NCBI GenBank assembly: GCA_963792125.1
Contig: CAWBVA010000012.1
Location: forward strand, 558,001 to 622,000
Direction of reading: 5' to 3'
Length of the DNA stretch: 64,000 bases
Source: Methanocella_A sp963792125
GTDB taxonomy: Archaea > Halobacteriota > Methanocellia > Methanocellales > Methanocellaceae
In this document: piece by piece, positions 10,011-19,515 of the stretch
How positions within the stretch are numbered: the first letter of the stretch is position 1
Layout: the number at the start of each line of letters is the position of its first letter
Program-made: the position numbers and the translations under genes
The notes under the pieces: model-generated
Seen by the model: only the letters and a program-made list of their open reading frames with translations
Databases searched by the model: none
Told to the model about the DNA's origin: nothing

Positions 10011-11102
10011 TCAGGCCTCCTTGATCTTCGGGGTCTTCTCAGTCATGAGCTTGGCCTCGATCTTGTTATACAGGCTCGTCTTCTCGCCCTTCACATTCAC
10101 CTTGGACCGCTTCATCTTCAGCGGACCGTCAGCCGGACACGCGTTAATGCACGCACCACAGTACATGCAGAAGTCCTTGTTATAGGCCAGCCTGCCGGGC
10201 TTGTGCCCCGCTTCCTCGACCAGAGGTAAGTATAACGCGTTGCATGGGCAGACGTCCACGCAGGTGCTGCAGCCGCTCGGACACCTGGTCGCGTCGACCG
10301 TCAGCTCACCTTCGAAGACCTTCTCGACCTTCGCCGCATCCCTCGGGCAGATCTGCTGGCACCACGAACAAGTCGTGCAGTCGTCCAGGTTGATGTCTAC
10401 CTTGCCAGTAAGCTTCGGCTCCTGGGTGATCTTGCGCTCGATCTGTAATGCGTCTTCAGGACAGATCTCGACACAGACCTTGCACGCGTCGCACTTCTTC
10501 TCGTCGAAGCTCAGCTTGCCAATCTTCTCGACCGTTAACGGGGTCGGCTCCTTGAAGTCGATCTTGAACGCATCACAAGCCTCAGAACAGATGCCGCAGA
10601 GCGTGCACTTGTTCTCGTCAAGCTTGTAGTCGATCGCGTACTTCATGGTCGAAGCAGCCTTATGGCCCTGGTCAACCTTCGCGACCTCTCTCTTAATCGC
10701 ATCCCTCGGACAGACCTCCTCGCACAATACACAGCGAGTACACTTGTCCTGGTCGATCTTCGCATTCTTAACCAGCGTCGGGAAACCTTCCTTCTCAAGG
10801 ATTGGCAGTCTCTCGACACCGTCGATAGAAAGTTTCACTGCGTTGAAGGGGCACATAATGTTGCAGACGCCGCAGAACGAGCACTTCTTCTCGTCCACGT
10901 CAACCTTGGCCACCTTGGCCTTGCCACGGCTGACAGCACCAATGGCTCCACGGGCAATTGCCTCTTCGGGACAGGCGTCGATACAGACTCCGCAGCCGGT
11001 GCATCGATCCAGGTCTACTGCCAGGTTCAGCTTCTGAGTCAGTAGCTTCTGCTCGATAACCTGCTTATTGTTTTCTATTTTTTTCGAATAACTGGGAAAC
11101 AA
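10011..11102 (-). CDS. fwdF: Polyferredoxin subunit of formylmethanofuran dehydrogenase
   Basis: Multi-cluster electron wire of the Fwd complex. The 363 aa chain contains eight [4Fe-4S] motifs: CTGCGVCIDACP, CSFCGVCNIMCP, CTRCVLCEEVCP, CTLCGICSEACD, CDACKVCVEICP, CTTCSWCQQICP, CPSGCSTCVDVCP and CMYCGACINACP. Eight clusters match the known FwdF. The seventh motif has one extra residue (CPSGCSTC). The start is a TTG at 11102 with a very strong GGAGGAGG five bases upstream. Its stop lies within 4 bp of the hdrC start. Joining this gene to hdrC in one operon suggests direct delivery of bifurcated electrons to CO2 reduction. Confidence 0.93.
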   Translation of the reverse strand: MFPSYSKKIENNKQVIEQKLLTQKLNLAVDLDRCTGCGVCIDACPEEAIARGAIGAVSRGKAKVAKVDVDEKKCSFCGVCNIMCPFNAVKLSIDGVERLPILEKEGFPTLVKNAKIDQDKCTRCVLCEEVCPRDAIKREVAKVDQGHKAASTMKYAIDYKLDENKCTLCGICSEACDAFKIDFKEPTPLTVEKIGKLSFDEKKCDACKVCVEICPEDALQIERKITQEPKLTGKVDINLDDCTTCSWCQQICPRDAAKVEKVFEGELTVDATRCPSGCSTCVDVCPCNALYLPLVEEAGHKPGRLAYNKDFCMYCGACINACPADGPLKMKRSKVNVKGEKTSLYNKIEAKLMTEKTPKIKEA

Positions 11103-11124
11103 GCTTTCCTCCTCCTATACAATT

Positions 11125-11373
11125 TTACTCCGTCGTTAGCGTGATCGCTCTCTGAGGACATACTTCGAGGCAAACGCCGCAACCGTTGCACACTTCCTCG
11201 TCGATGACCACTGCCTTGCCGTTCAAAACATTGTAGGTCTTCTTTTTGGTCACCGGATTGGCGACCGTCAGCTCCAATGCATTGACAGGGCAGGCTACAA
11301 CACAATTATTGCAACCAGTACAGGTCCTGTTCTGGATGTCTAAATTTATCGTCGTCACGATAGCACCAGCCAT
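11125..11373 (-). CDS. fwdG: 2[4Fe-4S] ferredoxin subunit of formylmethanofuran dehydrogenase
   Basis: An 82 aa ferredoxin with two motifs, CTGCNNCVVACP and CNGCGVCLEVCP, separated by a lysine-rich insertion typical of FwdG-like proteins. The ATG at 11373 is chosen because TAGGA lies just upstream; an in-frame ATG 12 codons earlier lies in poly-T sequence. It is the first gene of the fwd-hdr operon. FwdG could equally be called a stand-alone ferredoxin, but its position before fwdF supports the Fwd assignment. Confidence 0.85.
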   Translation of the reverse strand: MAGAIVTTINLDIQNRTCTGCNNCVVACPVNALELTVANPVTKKKTYNVLNGKAVVIDEEVCNGCGVCLEVCPQRAITLTTE

Positions 11374-12544
11374 TTTATTCCTATGATTTGGTCGTTTTTT
11401 TTTGACCACTCGATTATTTATAGATTATGAGCCTAAACCCCAACCTATCAAGCGATTTTCATCTATGGAACGCTTCTCAATGGCATTGAGTTTTTAAATA
11501 CTTTTTTCCACAAACTATACCCTTCACGTTGCCGATATTTCCTTTCCCGACCGGAATCCTGGTATTCGCCCCCCTGCCCGTTAGTCCAAGTTTTTCATGA
11601 ATGTAAAAAAATTACCAATCACCAGCAACAATAGACCCTGGCCTGGGCCTGGTTACCGGGTTTAAGTACAATATTTAGTACCTTTAATATATAAACTTTT
11701 CCGAAAATTTCATATATAAAAGTAAGTTGGGAGCTATATTATATATGATATATTTTGATTCACCTTATAAATTATAGAATAAAGCCTATTATTAATAAAT
11801 TTTTCCGACGCCCTTTTTTCACTTGCGGTTGCTGTGTCCGGGATTCGGAGCTTTAATAAGTAGTGGAAGTCGGTTGGGCCTTGCAAATTTATCTACTTTT
11901 CGGTAAACACTTGCTATGAGTTGCCTTCTATGCATAATGTGCCCGGTCATGGTTAAAGGAGTATGCAGATAAGTATCGAGTTTTTCCATAGTATCCCGAC
12001 GATAAAACACGGACAATATTTGAAGACCTTGCCGGTTATGGCCTTCGTAATCTTAGCTTTAGCAGCTATCGAATTGCTATGTACAGACAGATTCGGAATC
12101 GTGATATGGTACGATTACCATCAGCGCATATGTTGCCAGACAATTCAAAGACCTGCCACAAGGTATGGAGAATGAACATAACAGAGAACCAGATAACAGG
12201 GACAGACTGCCATGTAGACCGTACTGCTGCACCAGGCCAGGATAAAAACAGCCCGGCTACAGTTACAGGCAGGAAAGGATTAATCCCCTGGGCCGTCTTT
12301 CCGGACTTCCCGGACTATTGCATGAGTATTACATATTACATTGCATGAACATTCATCAAGCTCATGCCGGCATGCCGGTATCAGGGTAACGCTACTTACA
12401 AACGGCAAGCGTTTATCGTACAGTGAAAATTTTTCTAATTATAACTAAAACCTTATATAACACCTCCCGGGAAAAACCAGTTTAGCAAACAGCGGACATC
12501 TGTGCTTCACCGGTCAGGGGTTCCGCAGTAATTGGAGTGATACT
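11374..12544. promoter_or_regulatory. Divergent promoter region between fwdG and mvhG
   Basis: A 1.17 kb non-coding, AT-rich gap between two divergent energy-metabolism operons. On the minus strand CTATAAAT at 11416-11423 lies about 43 nt before the fwdG ATG. On the plus strand TTATATAA at 12453-12460 lies about 85 nt before the mvhG ATG, implying a 5' leader of about 60 nt. Small ORFs inside (11819-12016, 12079-12348) look like chance. The middle part (11640-11800) is very AT-rich. The length is unusual for this genome and could hold shared regulatory sites. Confidence 0.6.
12453..12460 (+). promoter_or_regulatory. TATA-like element for mvhGA
   Basis: TTATATAA preceded by an A/C-rich stretch (ACTAAAACC) that could act as a BRE. 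The transcript would start near 12485 and carry a leader containing the mvhG ribosome site GGAGTGA. Confidence 0.5.
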
Positions 12545-13465
12545 ATGGCCAAGGTAAAAGTGATGGAGACATGGCTCGGTGCCTGTGCCGGCTGCGAAAT
12601 ATCGGTGCTGGACACTCATGAGGCTCTCTTACCAGTCTTAGAGAAAATAGAATTCGTCTATATCCCCGTCCTGATGGACGTCAAGCATGTCCCGAAGGCG
12701 ACAGTCGCGATCGTATCCGGATGCGTCAGGAACAGCGACAACCTTCACGAGCTCCTCGAGATGAGGAAGAACGCGGACATCCTGGTCGCACTGGGCAGCT
12801 GCGCCTGCTTCGGCGGCACGCCGGGCATGGGCAACCTGTACACTACGGACCAGCTGCTCGAAGAGGTCTACGTGACCACCAAGAGCACGAAGAACGAGAT
12901 TCAGAGACACCCGTACATGGACGGCCTGCCGACCCTCTTACCCGAAGCAAGGCCGATAAGCGATTACGTCAAGGTCGATGCCATGATCCCCGGCTGCGGC
13001 CCGAACCCCGCCATGATTGCCCAGGCAATTTATTCACTGCTCGGCGTCGGCGAGTACAAGCTTAGCGACAAGTCGGTCTGCGACGAGTGCACGAGAGAGA
13101 AGAAGGAGAGGAACCTGAAGAAGATCCTCCGGCCCTGGGAAGGCACCGTGGACGAGACCAAGTGCCTGTTCGAGCAGGGATACATCTGCAACGGCTCGGC
13201 TACCAGAGCCGGCTGCGGTGCACGCTGCCCGTCCTCGGGAGCGGCATGCCGCGGATGCTTCGGCCCGTGCGAGAACGCATCGGAGCAGGGCTCTGCAATG
13301 ATCAGCGCCGTGGCCTCGGTCTACGGGCTGGACGACGACCCGAGCACTGACCTGGACAAGTTCGTCGCGGACGTCTACGACCCCATCGGCAACTTCTACA
13401 AGTACACGTTCGCCTCGTCATTCCTCGGGAAGAAGGTAGTCGAAAAGACGGCAGTAAAGAAATAA
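12545..13465 (+). CDS. mvhG: F420-non-reducing [NiFe]-hydrogenase small subunit
   Basis: Electron-transfer subunit of the Mvh/Vhu hydrogenase that feeds H2 electrons to HdrA through MvhD. The 306 aa protein begins METWLGACAGCEISVLD, the proximal-cluster motif. It continues with GSCACFGGTPGMGN, MIPGCGPNP and the C-terminal cysteine clusters ICNGSATRAGCGARCP and ACRGCFGPCENASEQG. The start is ATG 12545 with GGAGTGA upstream. The gene ends 1 bp before the mvhA reading frame. The matching mvhD lies across the divergent promoter within the hdr operon. Confidence 0.95.
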   Translation: MAKVKVMETWLGACAGCEISVLDTHEALLPVLEKIEFVYIPVLMDVKHVPKATVAIVSGCVRNSDNLHELLEMRKNADILVALGSCACFGGTPGMGNLYTTDQLLEEVYVTTKSTKNEIQRHPYMDGLPTLLPEARPISDYVKVDAMIPGCGPNPAMIAQAIYSLLGVGEYKLSDKSVCDECTREKKERNLKKILRPWEGTVDETKCLFEQGYICNGSATRAGCGARCPSSGAACRGCFGPCENASEQGSAMISAVASVYGLDDDPSTDLDKFVADVYDPIGNFYKYTFASSFLGKKVVEKTAVKK

Positions 13466-13466
13466 G

Positions 13467-14889
13467 GTGATTATCATGGTCAAGCAAATTCAAATCAAAC
13501 CCGTATCCAGAATCGAGGGCCACGCCCAGGTCACCATCGACTTAGACGACAGCAGCAAGGTGACGGACGCCCGCTTAAACATCATGGAAGTCAGGGGCTT
13601 CGAGAAATTCCTGCAGGGCAGGCCCGTAGAAGAGGCGCCGAGGATCGTAACCCAGATCTGCGGCATTTGCCCCGTATCGCACCACCTCGCGGCGGCCAAG
13701 GCCGTGGACGGCTGCTTCGGCGTGAAGGCCACCCCGACTGCGCACATGCTCCGTGAGCTCATGCAGTTCGGCCAGTACATCCACTCGCACTCGCTGCACT
13801 TCTACTTCCTCGCGGCCCCGGACTTCGTGTTCGGCCCGGACGCGGACCCGAAGCAGAGGAACGTCTTCGGCGTCATCGGCGCTAATCCGGCACTGGCCAC
13901 GGAGGCCGTGCTGTTCAGGAAGATCGGCCAGCAGATCGTCGAGGCCACCGCAGGCCGCTCGATCAACCCGGTCACCTCGCTCCCCGGCGGCATCACCAAG
14001 GGCCTGACCCAGGCTGATGTCGACAGGCTGCTCCCCATGGCACAGCAGGCGGTAAAGTACTCGCAGAACGCGCTCGCGCTCGCCAAGCCCATCTTCAACC
14101 AGTACATCGAAGCGATCAAGATCCTGGGCGAAGCCCCGTCGATGCACCTGGGCCTGGTCAAGAACGGCAACCTCGAGCTGTACGACGGTGATCCTCCGCC
14201 TGCAGGGCAAGGACGGCAGCATCATCAAGGAGTTCAAGAACGAGGACTACCTGCAGTACATCGCAGAGTACGTCTACCCGCACTCCTACATGAAGGCGCC
14301 CTACTGGAAGCCCATGGGATGGGAGAACGGTATGTACCGTGTCTCGCCGCTGTCCAGGATCAACGTCTGCGACAAGATCGACACCCCGCTGGCCCAGGCC
14401 GAGCTGGAAGAGTTCCGCAAGGCATTCGGCAGGCCGGCCCAGCTGACCCTCCTGTACCACTATGCCAGGCTAATCGAACTGCTGTACGCCTCCGAGAAGG
14501 CTGTAGAGCACCTTAGCAACAAGGCGATCCTGGGCAAGGACCTCCGCCAGCCGGTCAAGGCACAGGCGAGGACGGGCGTCGGCATCATCGAAGCCCCGCG
14601 TGGCACGCTCATCCACGACTACGACACGGACGAGAAGGGCATGATCAAGAGGGCCAACATCATCGTGGCCACCGCGCACAACAACAAGGCCATCAACCTC
14701 GGCCTGAAGAACACCGCCCAGAAGATCATCACCACGGCCACCCCGGCCGAGGGCATCCTCAACAGGATGGAAATGGTCATCAGGGCCTACGACCCGTGCT
14801 TCTCGTGCGCAACGCACAGCGTTGCCGGCAAGATGCCCCTCGAAGTCGTCATCAACGGCCCCGAGGGCAAGAAAGTAATCCGCAGATAG
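13467..14889 (+). CDS. mvhA: F420-non-reducing [NiFe]-hydrogenase large subunit (apparent frameshift)
   Basis: Catalytic subunit with the Ni-Fe site. The N-terminal RIEGHAQVTID and QICGICPVSHH motifs and the C-terminal DPCFSCATH motif supply the four nickel ligands. About 23 residues follow the final histidine, as in precursors trimmed by a maturation protease. Near 14183-14190 the frame changes by one base: the upstream part ends GNLELYDG and the downstream part continues ILRLQGKDGSIIKEF. The true start is probably ATG 13476 (MVKQIQIKPVSRIEG), since GGTGAT lies just before it. The corrected length of about 470 aa is typical. A strong hairpin plus T-tract follows the stop. Confidence 0.93.
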
Positions 14890-14898
14890 ACAAGCTTT

Positions 14899-14936
14899 CG
14901 CGAACCCCTCCGGGGGTTCGCCCCTCCTTTTTTGCA
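14899..14936 (+). terminator. Hairpin with T-tract after mvhA
   Basis: A 9 bp perfect stem, GCGAACCCC paired with GGGGTTCGC around a TCCG loop (14900-14921), is followed by CCCTCC and six T. It begins 10 bp after the mvhA stop. Archaeal termination depends mainly on the T-tract, so the hairpin may instead protect the 3' end. Confidence 0.65.
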
Positions 14937-15158
14937 TCTTATGAAAACATTGCCAGAACAGCTACTATAAAGCCTGCCCCGTAGAGAAATGAAAGGTGCT
15001 GGCGGCCGCCCACGCGCGCACGCGTGTCCTGGCATCCGCTATGGTACGACTTTTTCGTTGCCAATACCTGGCCATAACCCTGGTCGGCAGTCGACTCTCC
15101 CGAAAGTCCGATCATCTTAAGCGGAAAGCTTTTACATTAATTGTTCGTATTATTACGT

Positions 15159-15347
15159 ATGAAATGCTGTAACCACCCGACGGCCGATGCTGTCAGCAAA
15201 TGCCACAAGTGTGGCAAGGACCTGTGCAAGGAGTGCAGCGTTGACTACTACGGAAAGCCGATCTGCGCCGAGTGCGGCCTGCCGCTGCTGGGCCTGCTGG
15301 GCAACATGCACGGCGAGCCAAGGACGTCGATCGAGCAGAAGAAATAG
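15159..15347 (+). CDS. Small B-box-type zinc-finger protein
   Basis: A 62 aa protein with the pattern C-C-x-H-PTADAVSKC-HK-C-GKDLC-KEC, then CAEC, which resembles B-box zinc fingers found as short stand-alone or membrane-linked proteins in archaea. The ATG at 15159 is chosen because the zinc ligands begin at the third residue. A TATA-like TTTTACATTAA lies about 30 bp upstream, suggesting a short leader or none. The function is unknown; it probably mediates binding to another protein. Confidence 0.6.
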   Translation: MKCCNHPTADAVSKCHKCGKDLCKECSVDYYGKPICAECGLPLLGLLGNMHGEPRTSIEQKK

Positions 15348-15970
15348 ACTGAAATCAAACGCTGAAATTCCCGCTTTCAGCAATACTGAAGTAAATTCGT
15401 TTTTACACAGGCATCAAGACAGGCAGATTCGGCAAGCGTACAGCCTTTGCCGTCTCGACCTTAAAAAGCCTTTCCGGAAAGGTTCATAAAAATTCATAAC
15501 ATACATGATATTATGTCATCCATGGAAAACGGGAGCGCTCATTTCGGTTTCCACGCGATCTGCCAGTCGGCCGCATGGCGAAGACAGCAGAGGTGTGGCG
15601 GCCAGGACGTCTGCCGGCCCCGGACGAGAAAAGCGTCCGGAGGGGTCTATGACGAGCCTTCGTCTGCTTTGCGATAGCAATGATCAGGTAATCCTGACTC
15701 TATCTTTTCTTAATAATTAAGCGTAAATTCATAAATAGATTGATTTATTTAAAAGCATAATTATTATTATGTCCTCGTTAGAGAGCGGCTCAGCCGATAC
15801 CAGGCGACAGCGGCGCGAGTGCCAGTACAGGGCAAAAATCAAGCCCCGGCAGGCATGCAATTGTCGTATGGGCCACAGTCCGGGCCACAGAAGGATACTG
15901 ATGGTATTTACTAAGTGAGAGCGAGACTGTCAACCACTAATTTTTAATATATTGAAAATAAGTATTAAGT
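15348..15970. other. Intergenic region without a credible gene
   Basis: A 620 bp gap. The short ORF 15505-15720 has no recognisable features. A TATA-like TTTTTAATATATT at 15941-15953 lies about 25 bp before the next start codon, which suggests a leaderless transcript for the TctA-like gene. Confidence 0.5.
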
Positions 15971-17258
15971 ATGCTTTCGCTCTCTATTGGCCTGCTGCTG
16001 GCATCGCTCATCGGCGGCATCGTCATAGGAGCGATCGCCGGGCTGCTGCCGGGAGTACACGTCAATAACACCTCGGCGATCCTGCTGGGCCTTTCGCCGG
16101 CGCTTGCGGCATCTGGAGTCCCGGCGCTATACATTGCCATCGCCATCGTGACAAGCACCATTTCCCAGAGCTTCCTGGACATCGTGCCGTCCATCTTCCT
16201 CGGGTGCGCCTGACGACGCTACGGCGCTGGCGGTCATGCCCGGCCACCGGATGCTGCTGGACGGCCGGGGCATCGAGGCGGTGCGCCTTTCGGCGGCAGG
16301 CAGCGGGCTGGCCATCGTCGTGTCCATGCTGCTGATCGTGCCGGTATCGCTGATCTTCCTCTACGCATACCCGTACATGTGGGGTTGCATGGCGCTGATA
16401 CTGGCGGCGATCTCAGTATTCATCATCCTGTCGAACAGGAGCGACTCGGTTTTTCCGGAGGCCTCGGAACGCATCAGGAAGATATGCCACGGCGCGCTTA
16501 TCTTTACAGCCTCAGGCTTCCTGGGCATACTGGCATTTGCCATCGAGCCGGCACTGGTCCCGATCGTAAGCATCACGGCGCCGACAGTATTGCTACCGCT
16601 ACTATCAGGCCTCTTCGGGGCACCGATGCTGCTCATGAGCATGCTGAACGAGCCTGCTATCCCCCGGCAGGCGCACAACGATTTCAGCCTTCCCGGGACG
16701 GAGATCGGGAAATCTGCCGCCCTCGGCACCCTGGCTGGCGCCATGGTCTCCTGGTTCCCGGCCGTCAGCTCCGGGGTGGCCACGTCGATCACCGGCATGT
16801 TCGCAAAGCAGGACGACGACTCGGACAGGCGGTACCTGATCGCCGTCTCGGGCGTCAACACGTCCAACGCCATCTTTTCGCTGATGGCGCTGTACGTGAT
16901 CGGGCGCCCGCGGAGCGGCGCGGTGGCTGCGGCACAGGAGCTGCTCGGCGGCATGATCAGCTTCGAAGGGCTCATACTCTTCCTGGCCGTCATATGCGTG
17001 GCAGGGGTGCTTTCTTACTTGCTGACCCTGGTCGCGGGAGGATATGCGGCCGGCGTGTTTTCAAGGATAAACTACCGCTGGCTGAACAGGGGCGTGCTGC
17101 TGTTCCTTGCGTCCATGTGCCTGCTGATGACAGGAGTCGCCGGCATGGCGATCTTCCTGATGGCCACGGCTGTAGGGATGGCGGCCCACATCCTGAACGT
17201 GAGAAAAACGTGCCTGATGGGCGTGCTTTTGCTGCCCTGTATCCTGTATTTTCTATAA
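15971..17258 (+). CDS. TctA / DUF112-type multipass membrane protein (apparent frameshift)
   Basis: An integral membrane protein of the TctA-like archaeal family (PF01970 relatives), with about ten hydrophobic helices. The conserved N-terminal block GLLPGVHVNNTSAILLG and the later SIFLGAPDDATALAVMPGHRM fit the family. Between 16201 and 16206 one extra G in a G run breaks the frame right inside LGAPDD. No TctB or TctC partner is nearby, so it probably does not act as a classical tripartite tricarboxylate transporter. The substrate is unknown. The corrected length of about 428 aa matches archaeal stand-alone members. Confidence 0.75.
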
Positions 17259-17281
17259 AAAGTGTGCTGCTTTCACAGGAC

Positions 17282-18018
17282 TCATGTCCGGCCGACAGGC
17301 ATGAGGTAGAGGGGCCGCTCATCGTCCGGCATACCCGCTATGCGCCTCACCCCATCCTCGGAAAATGCGCCGATGGCCACCGTCCCCAGCCCGAGCGACA
17401 CCGACTCCAGGTACACGTTTTGCGACACGTGCCCGGCTTCCATGTGGACGTACTTCACGCCGGCGGGATAATCCGCGCCCGACCGCTCGTCGTGGACTGG
17501 CGTGTCGTATTTACCGGTCGTCCGCTCGTAGACACCGGCGATAATGAGGAAATGGCGCAGCATTTTTAATGCTTGGCTGGCCCAGGGCAACTGCGGACAG
17601 ATCAGCCCTTTTATCCCCGTCTGCAACCCGTGACTATAACATGCTCTCCTGGCACGTATTTGTAGACGCCTGGCTTCAGGCCCTTGACGTTCCCGGCGAC
17701 AACGTAGACTTCAAGCGGATAAAGCGCTCCTGCGGACGGCGCCGTCCTGCAGCCGTCCGTACCGGTCAGGCCCTGTGCCGCCCAGAGCAGCTGTGAAACT
17801 TCGGAAAGGCTCAGGGGCTCGTCCCTGAATTCCCTGACTGACCTTCTCTGGAAAAGGGCCTGCTCGATCGACGTGTTGCTGTCATGCGACGGCGCAGGCA
17901 GCCTGATCGTTTCCCCCGGAGATGCCTGATCTGCCCCAGCCGCACATCCGAAAAGCTGGATGTACCCGAGGATACACGCCACTACAGCAATGGCAGACAG
18001 TAACGAGATCGGCCTCAT
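17282..18018 (-). CDS. SagB-type nitroreductase lipoprotein (two apparent frameshifts)
   Basis: FMN-dependent nitroreductase-fold oxidoreductase of the SagB/ThcOx type. The N-terminus has a signal peptide ending in a lipobox-like LFGC near residue 25, so the enzyme is probably anchored outside the membrane. The FMN motif RRSVREFRDEPLS, then SQLLWAAQGLTG and SAGALYPLEVYV, are characteristic. Two one-base insertions, one at about 17622-17632 (G run) and one at 17558-17566 (T run), break the frame. Corrected, the middle reads VADGDKRADLSAVALGQ and then FLIIAGVYERTTGKY, and the C-terminus contains SLGLGTVAIGAFSEDGV. SagB homologues act on peptide thiazolines, but stand-alone archaeal members have no proven substrate. 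Confidence 0.78.
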
Positions 18019-18093
18019 TTCAGGCTGATCTCATCTAATTGTTGATTTCAAGATATTTGCACGCGATATGGCGCTGATCGTCAACTGATAAAA

Positions 18094-18400
18094 TCAGATT
18101 TCCACGAGGATATCTTCGCCTTCGACCTTTACCGGGTACATCTTGAGCGGCTCATGGGACAGCATCATGAGGGCTTCCCGGTCGTCAGGTCGAACTGCTC
18201 GCCATGCGACTTTACACATGACGACGTTGCCGAGCAGTAAGCCTGTCGACAGCTTTGCTCCGAGATGCGGGACATTTATCCTCGAACGCGAAGAGCTTAC
18301 CATTAGCATTGGCGATAGCGACCTTTTTGTCCCCGGCTACGTAGCCGTTCATCGTGCCCGGTGCCACGTCGGAGGCCTTAGCCACTTTGACGAATGCCAT
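18094..18400 (-). CDS. Rieske-type [2Fe-2S] protein, heavily frameshifted
   Basis: A protein of about 100 aa like small non-haem Rieske ferredoxins. Start: MAFVKVAKASDVAPGTM. Pieced across frames, the cluster ligands appear as CPHLGAKLS and then CKSHGEQFDLTTG, the expected CxH...CxxH. The end reads LSHEPLKMYPVKVEGED. At least three single-base changes are needed (about 18268-18272, 18207-18213 and 18172-18180) within 110 bp, more than in any other gene here. It may be a true pseudogene or a stretch of poor sequence. The redox partner is unknown; the neighbouring nitroreductase is a guess. Confidence 0.65.
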
Positions 18401-18436
18401 AGTCTCATACGCGACTCTGCCGCATGGGATATGAAA

Positions 18437-18557
18437 GCATTATACACGGAGGGCACGGAGGCCACTAAGGGCACGAAGGGCTTACCCATCTCATTCAATG
18501 GTAAATACAGTATCTCCGTGCGCCTTTGTGCCCTTCAGTGCCTCCAGTGTCCAATGC
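18437..18557. repeat. Imperfect inverted repeat of CACGGAGG-type words
   Basis: The left arm (18437-18480, beginning GCATTATACACGGAGGGCAC) and the right arm (18514-18557, ending CTCCAGTGTCCAATGC) pair imperfectly and share GCATT at the base and GGGCAC/GTGCCC inside. It lies between the divergent Rieske gene and hisG and touches the hisG TATA-like element. Confidence 0.6.
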
Positions 18558-18565
18558 TTTTATAT
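18557..18565 (+). promoter_or_regulatory. TATA-like element for hisG
   Basis: TTTTATATG lies about 30 bp before the hisG ATG, directly at the outer edge of the inverted repeat. The expected transcription start is close to the ATG, implying little or no leader. Confidence 0.45.
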
Positions 18566-18595
18566 GTAACCTCGCTTTATTAAGAACGATAAAGT

Positions 18596-19453
18596 ATGGT
18601 ACGGATAGCGCTGCCCAACAAAGGAAGGATTTACGAGCCGGTGATGAGTCTGTTCGAGGGTGCGGGGCTCCACGTGATCGACCATTCGGAGCGGAGCCTG
18701 TTCGCCAAGACGGTGGACGAGAACATCACGCTGCTTTTCGCACGGTCCCGGGACATCCCCGGCTACGTGGAGAACGGCGCGGCCGACCTGGGCATCACGG
18801 GCGAGGACTTCATCAGGGAGTCGGGCGCTGACGTCGAGGTGCTGCTCGATCTCGGCATGGGCAAAGCCAATCTCGTGCTGGCGGTGCCGGACGAGTCGGG
18901 CATCGAAAAGCCGCAGCAGCTTGCAGGCAAGAAGATCGCCACCGAGTTCCCGGAGATCACCCGGCAGTACTTCAAGTCCCATGGTGTCGACGTCCACGTG
19001 GTCGAGGTCTGCGGCGCGACGGAGATAACCCCCCACATCGGCGTCTCGGACGCGATCGTGGATTTGACTTCCAGCGGCACCACGCTGTCCATGAACCACC
19101 TGAAGATCATCGACCATGTACTCTGTACATCACAAAAGCTGATCGCGAGGAAGGAAAGCATTAAGAAAGACGGCAGGAAGATATCGGAGATCACTACGGC
19201 GCTGCAAAGCGTCATCGAGGCCCGCGGCAAGCGGTACCTGATGATGAACGTGCCGGAGTCCGCCCTGGAAGCGGTGAAGAAAAAGCTGCCCGGCATGGCC
19301 GGCCCCACGGTGATGAAGGTCGAGGCGTCGTCATCAATCTGCGCGGTACACGCGGTCGTCCACGAAAGGGAGATATACAAGGTCATCAACGACCTGAAAG
19401 AGGTAGGCGCGAAGGACATACTGATCGTGCCCATCGAGCGAATAGTGCGTTAG
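18596..19453 (+). CDS. hisG: ATP phosphoribosyltransferase, long form
   Basis: First enzyme of histidine biosynthesis, joining ATP and PRPP. The 285 aa protein is the long HisG form: a periplasmic-binding-like catalytic core (MVRIALPNKGRIYEP, then GAADLGITGEDF, ATEFPEITRQYF and DLTSSGTTLSMNHL) followed from about residue 210 by the ACT-like regulatory domain that binds histidine, so HisZ is not required. No other his genes adjoin it, apart from a distant HisA-like gene at 48.4 kb. The frame is intact. Confidence 0.96.
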   Translation: MVRIALPNKGRIYEPVMSLFEGAGLHVIDHSERSLFAKTVDENITLLFARSRDIPGYVENGAADLGITGEDFIRESGADVEVLLDLGMGKANLVLAVPDESGIEKPQQLAGKKIATEFPEITRQYFKSHGVDVHVVEVCGATEITPHIGVSDAIVDLTSSGTTLSMNHLKIIDHVLCTSQKLIARKESIKKDGRKISEITTALQSVIEARGKRYLMMNVPESALEAVKKKLPGMAGPTVMKVEASSSICAVHAVVHEREIYKVINDLKEVGAKDILIVPIERIVR

Positions 19454-19515
19454 AGGGCAAAATATAAAGCCTGTCATCGAGTATGATCGTAAAATCGCAG
19501 AGGAAGGATGCAGTA

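Noticed and set aside
11819..12348. Two short ORFs in the fwdG-mvhG gap
   Set aside because: No ribosome site, no domain, overlapping frames and ordinary non-coding composition.
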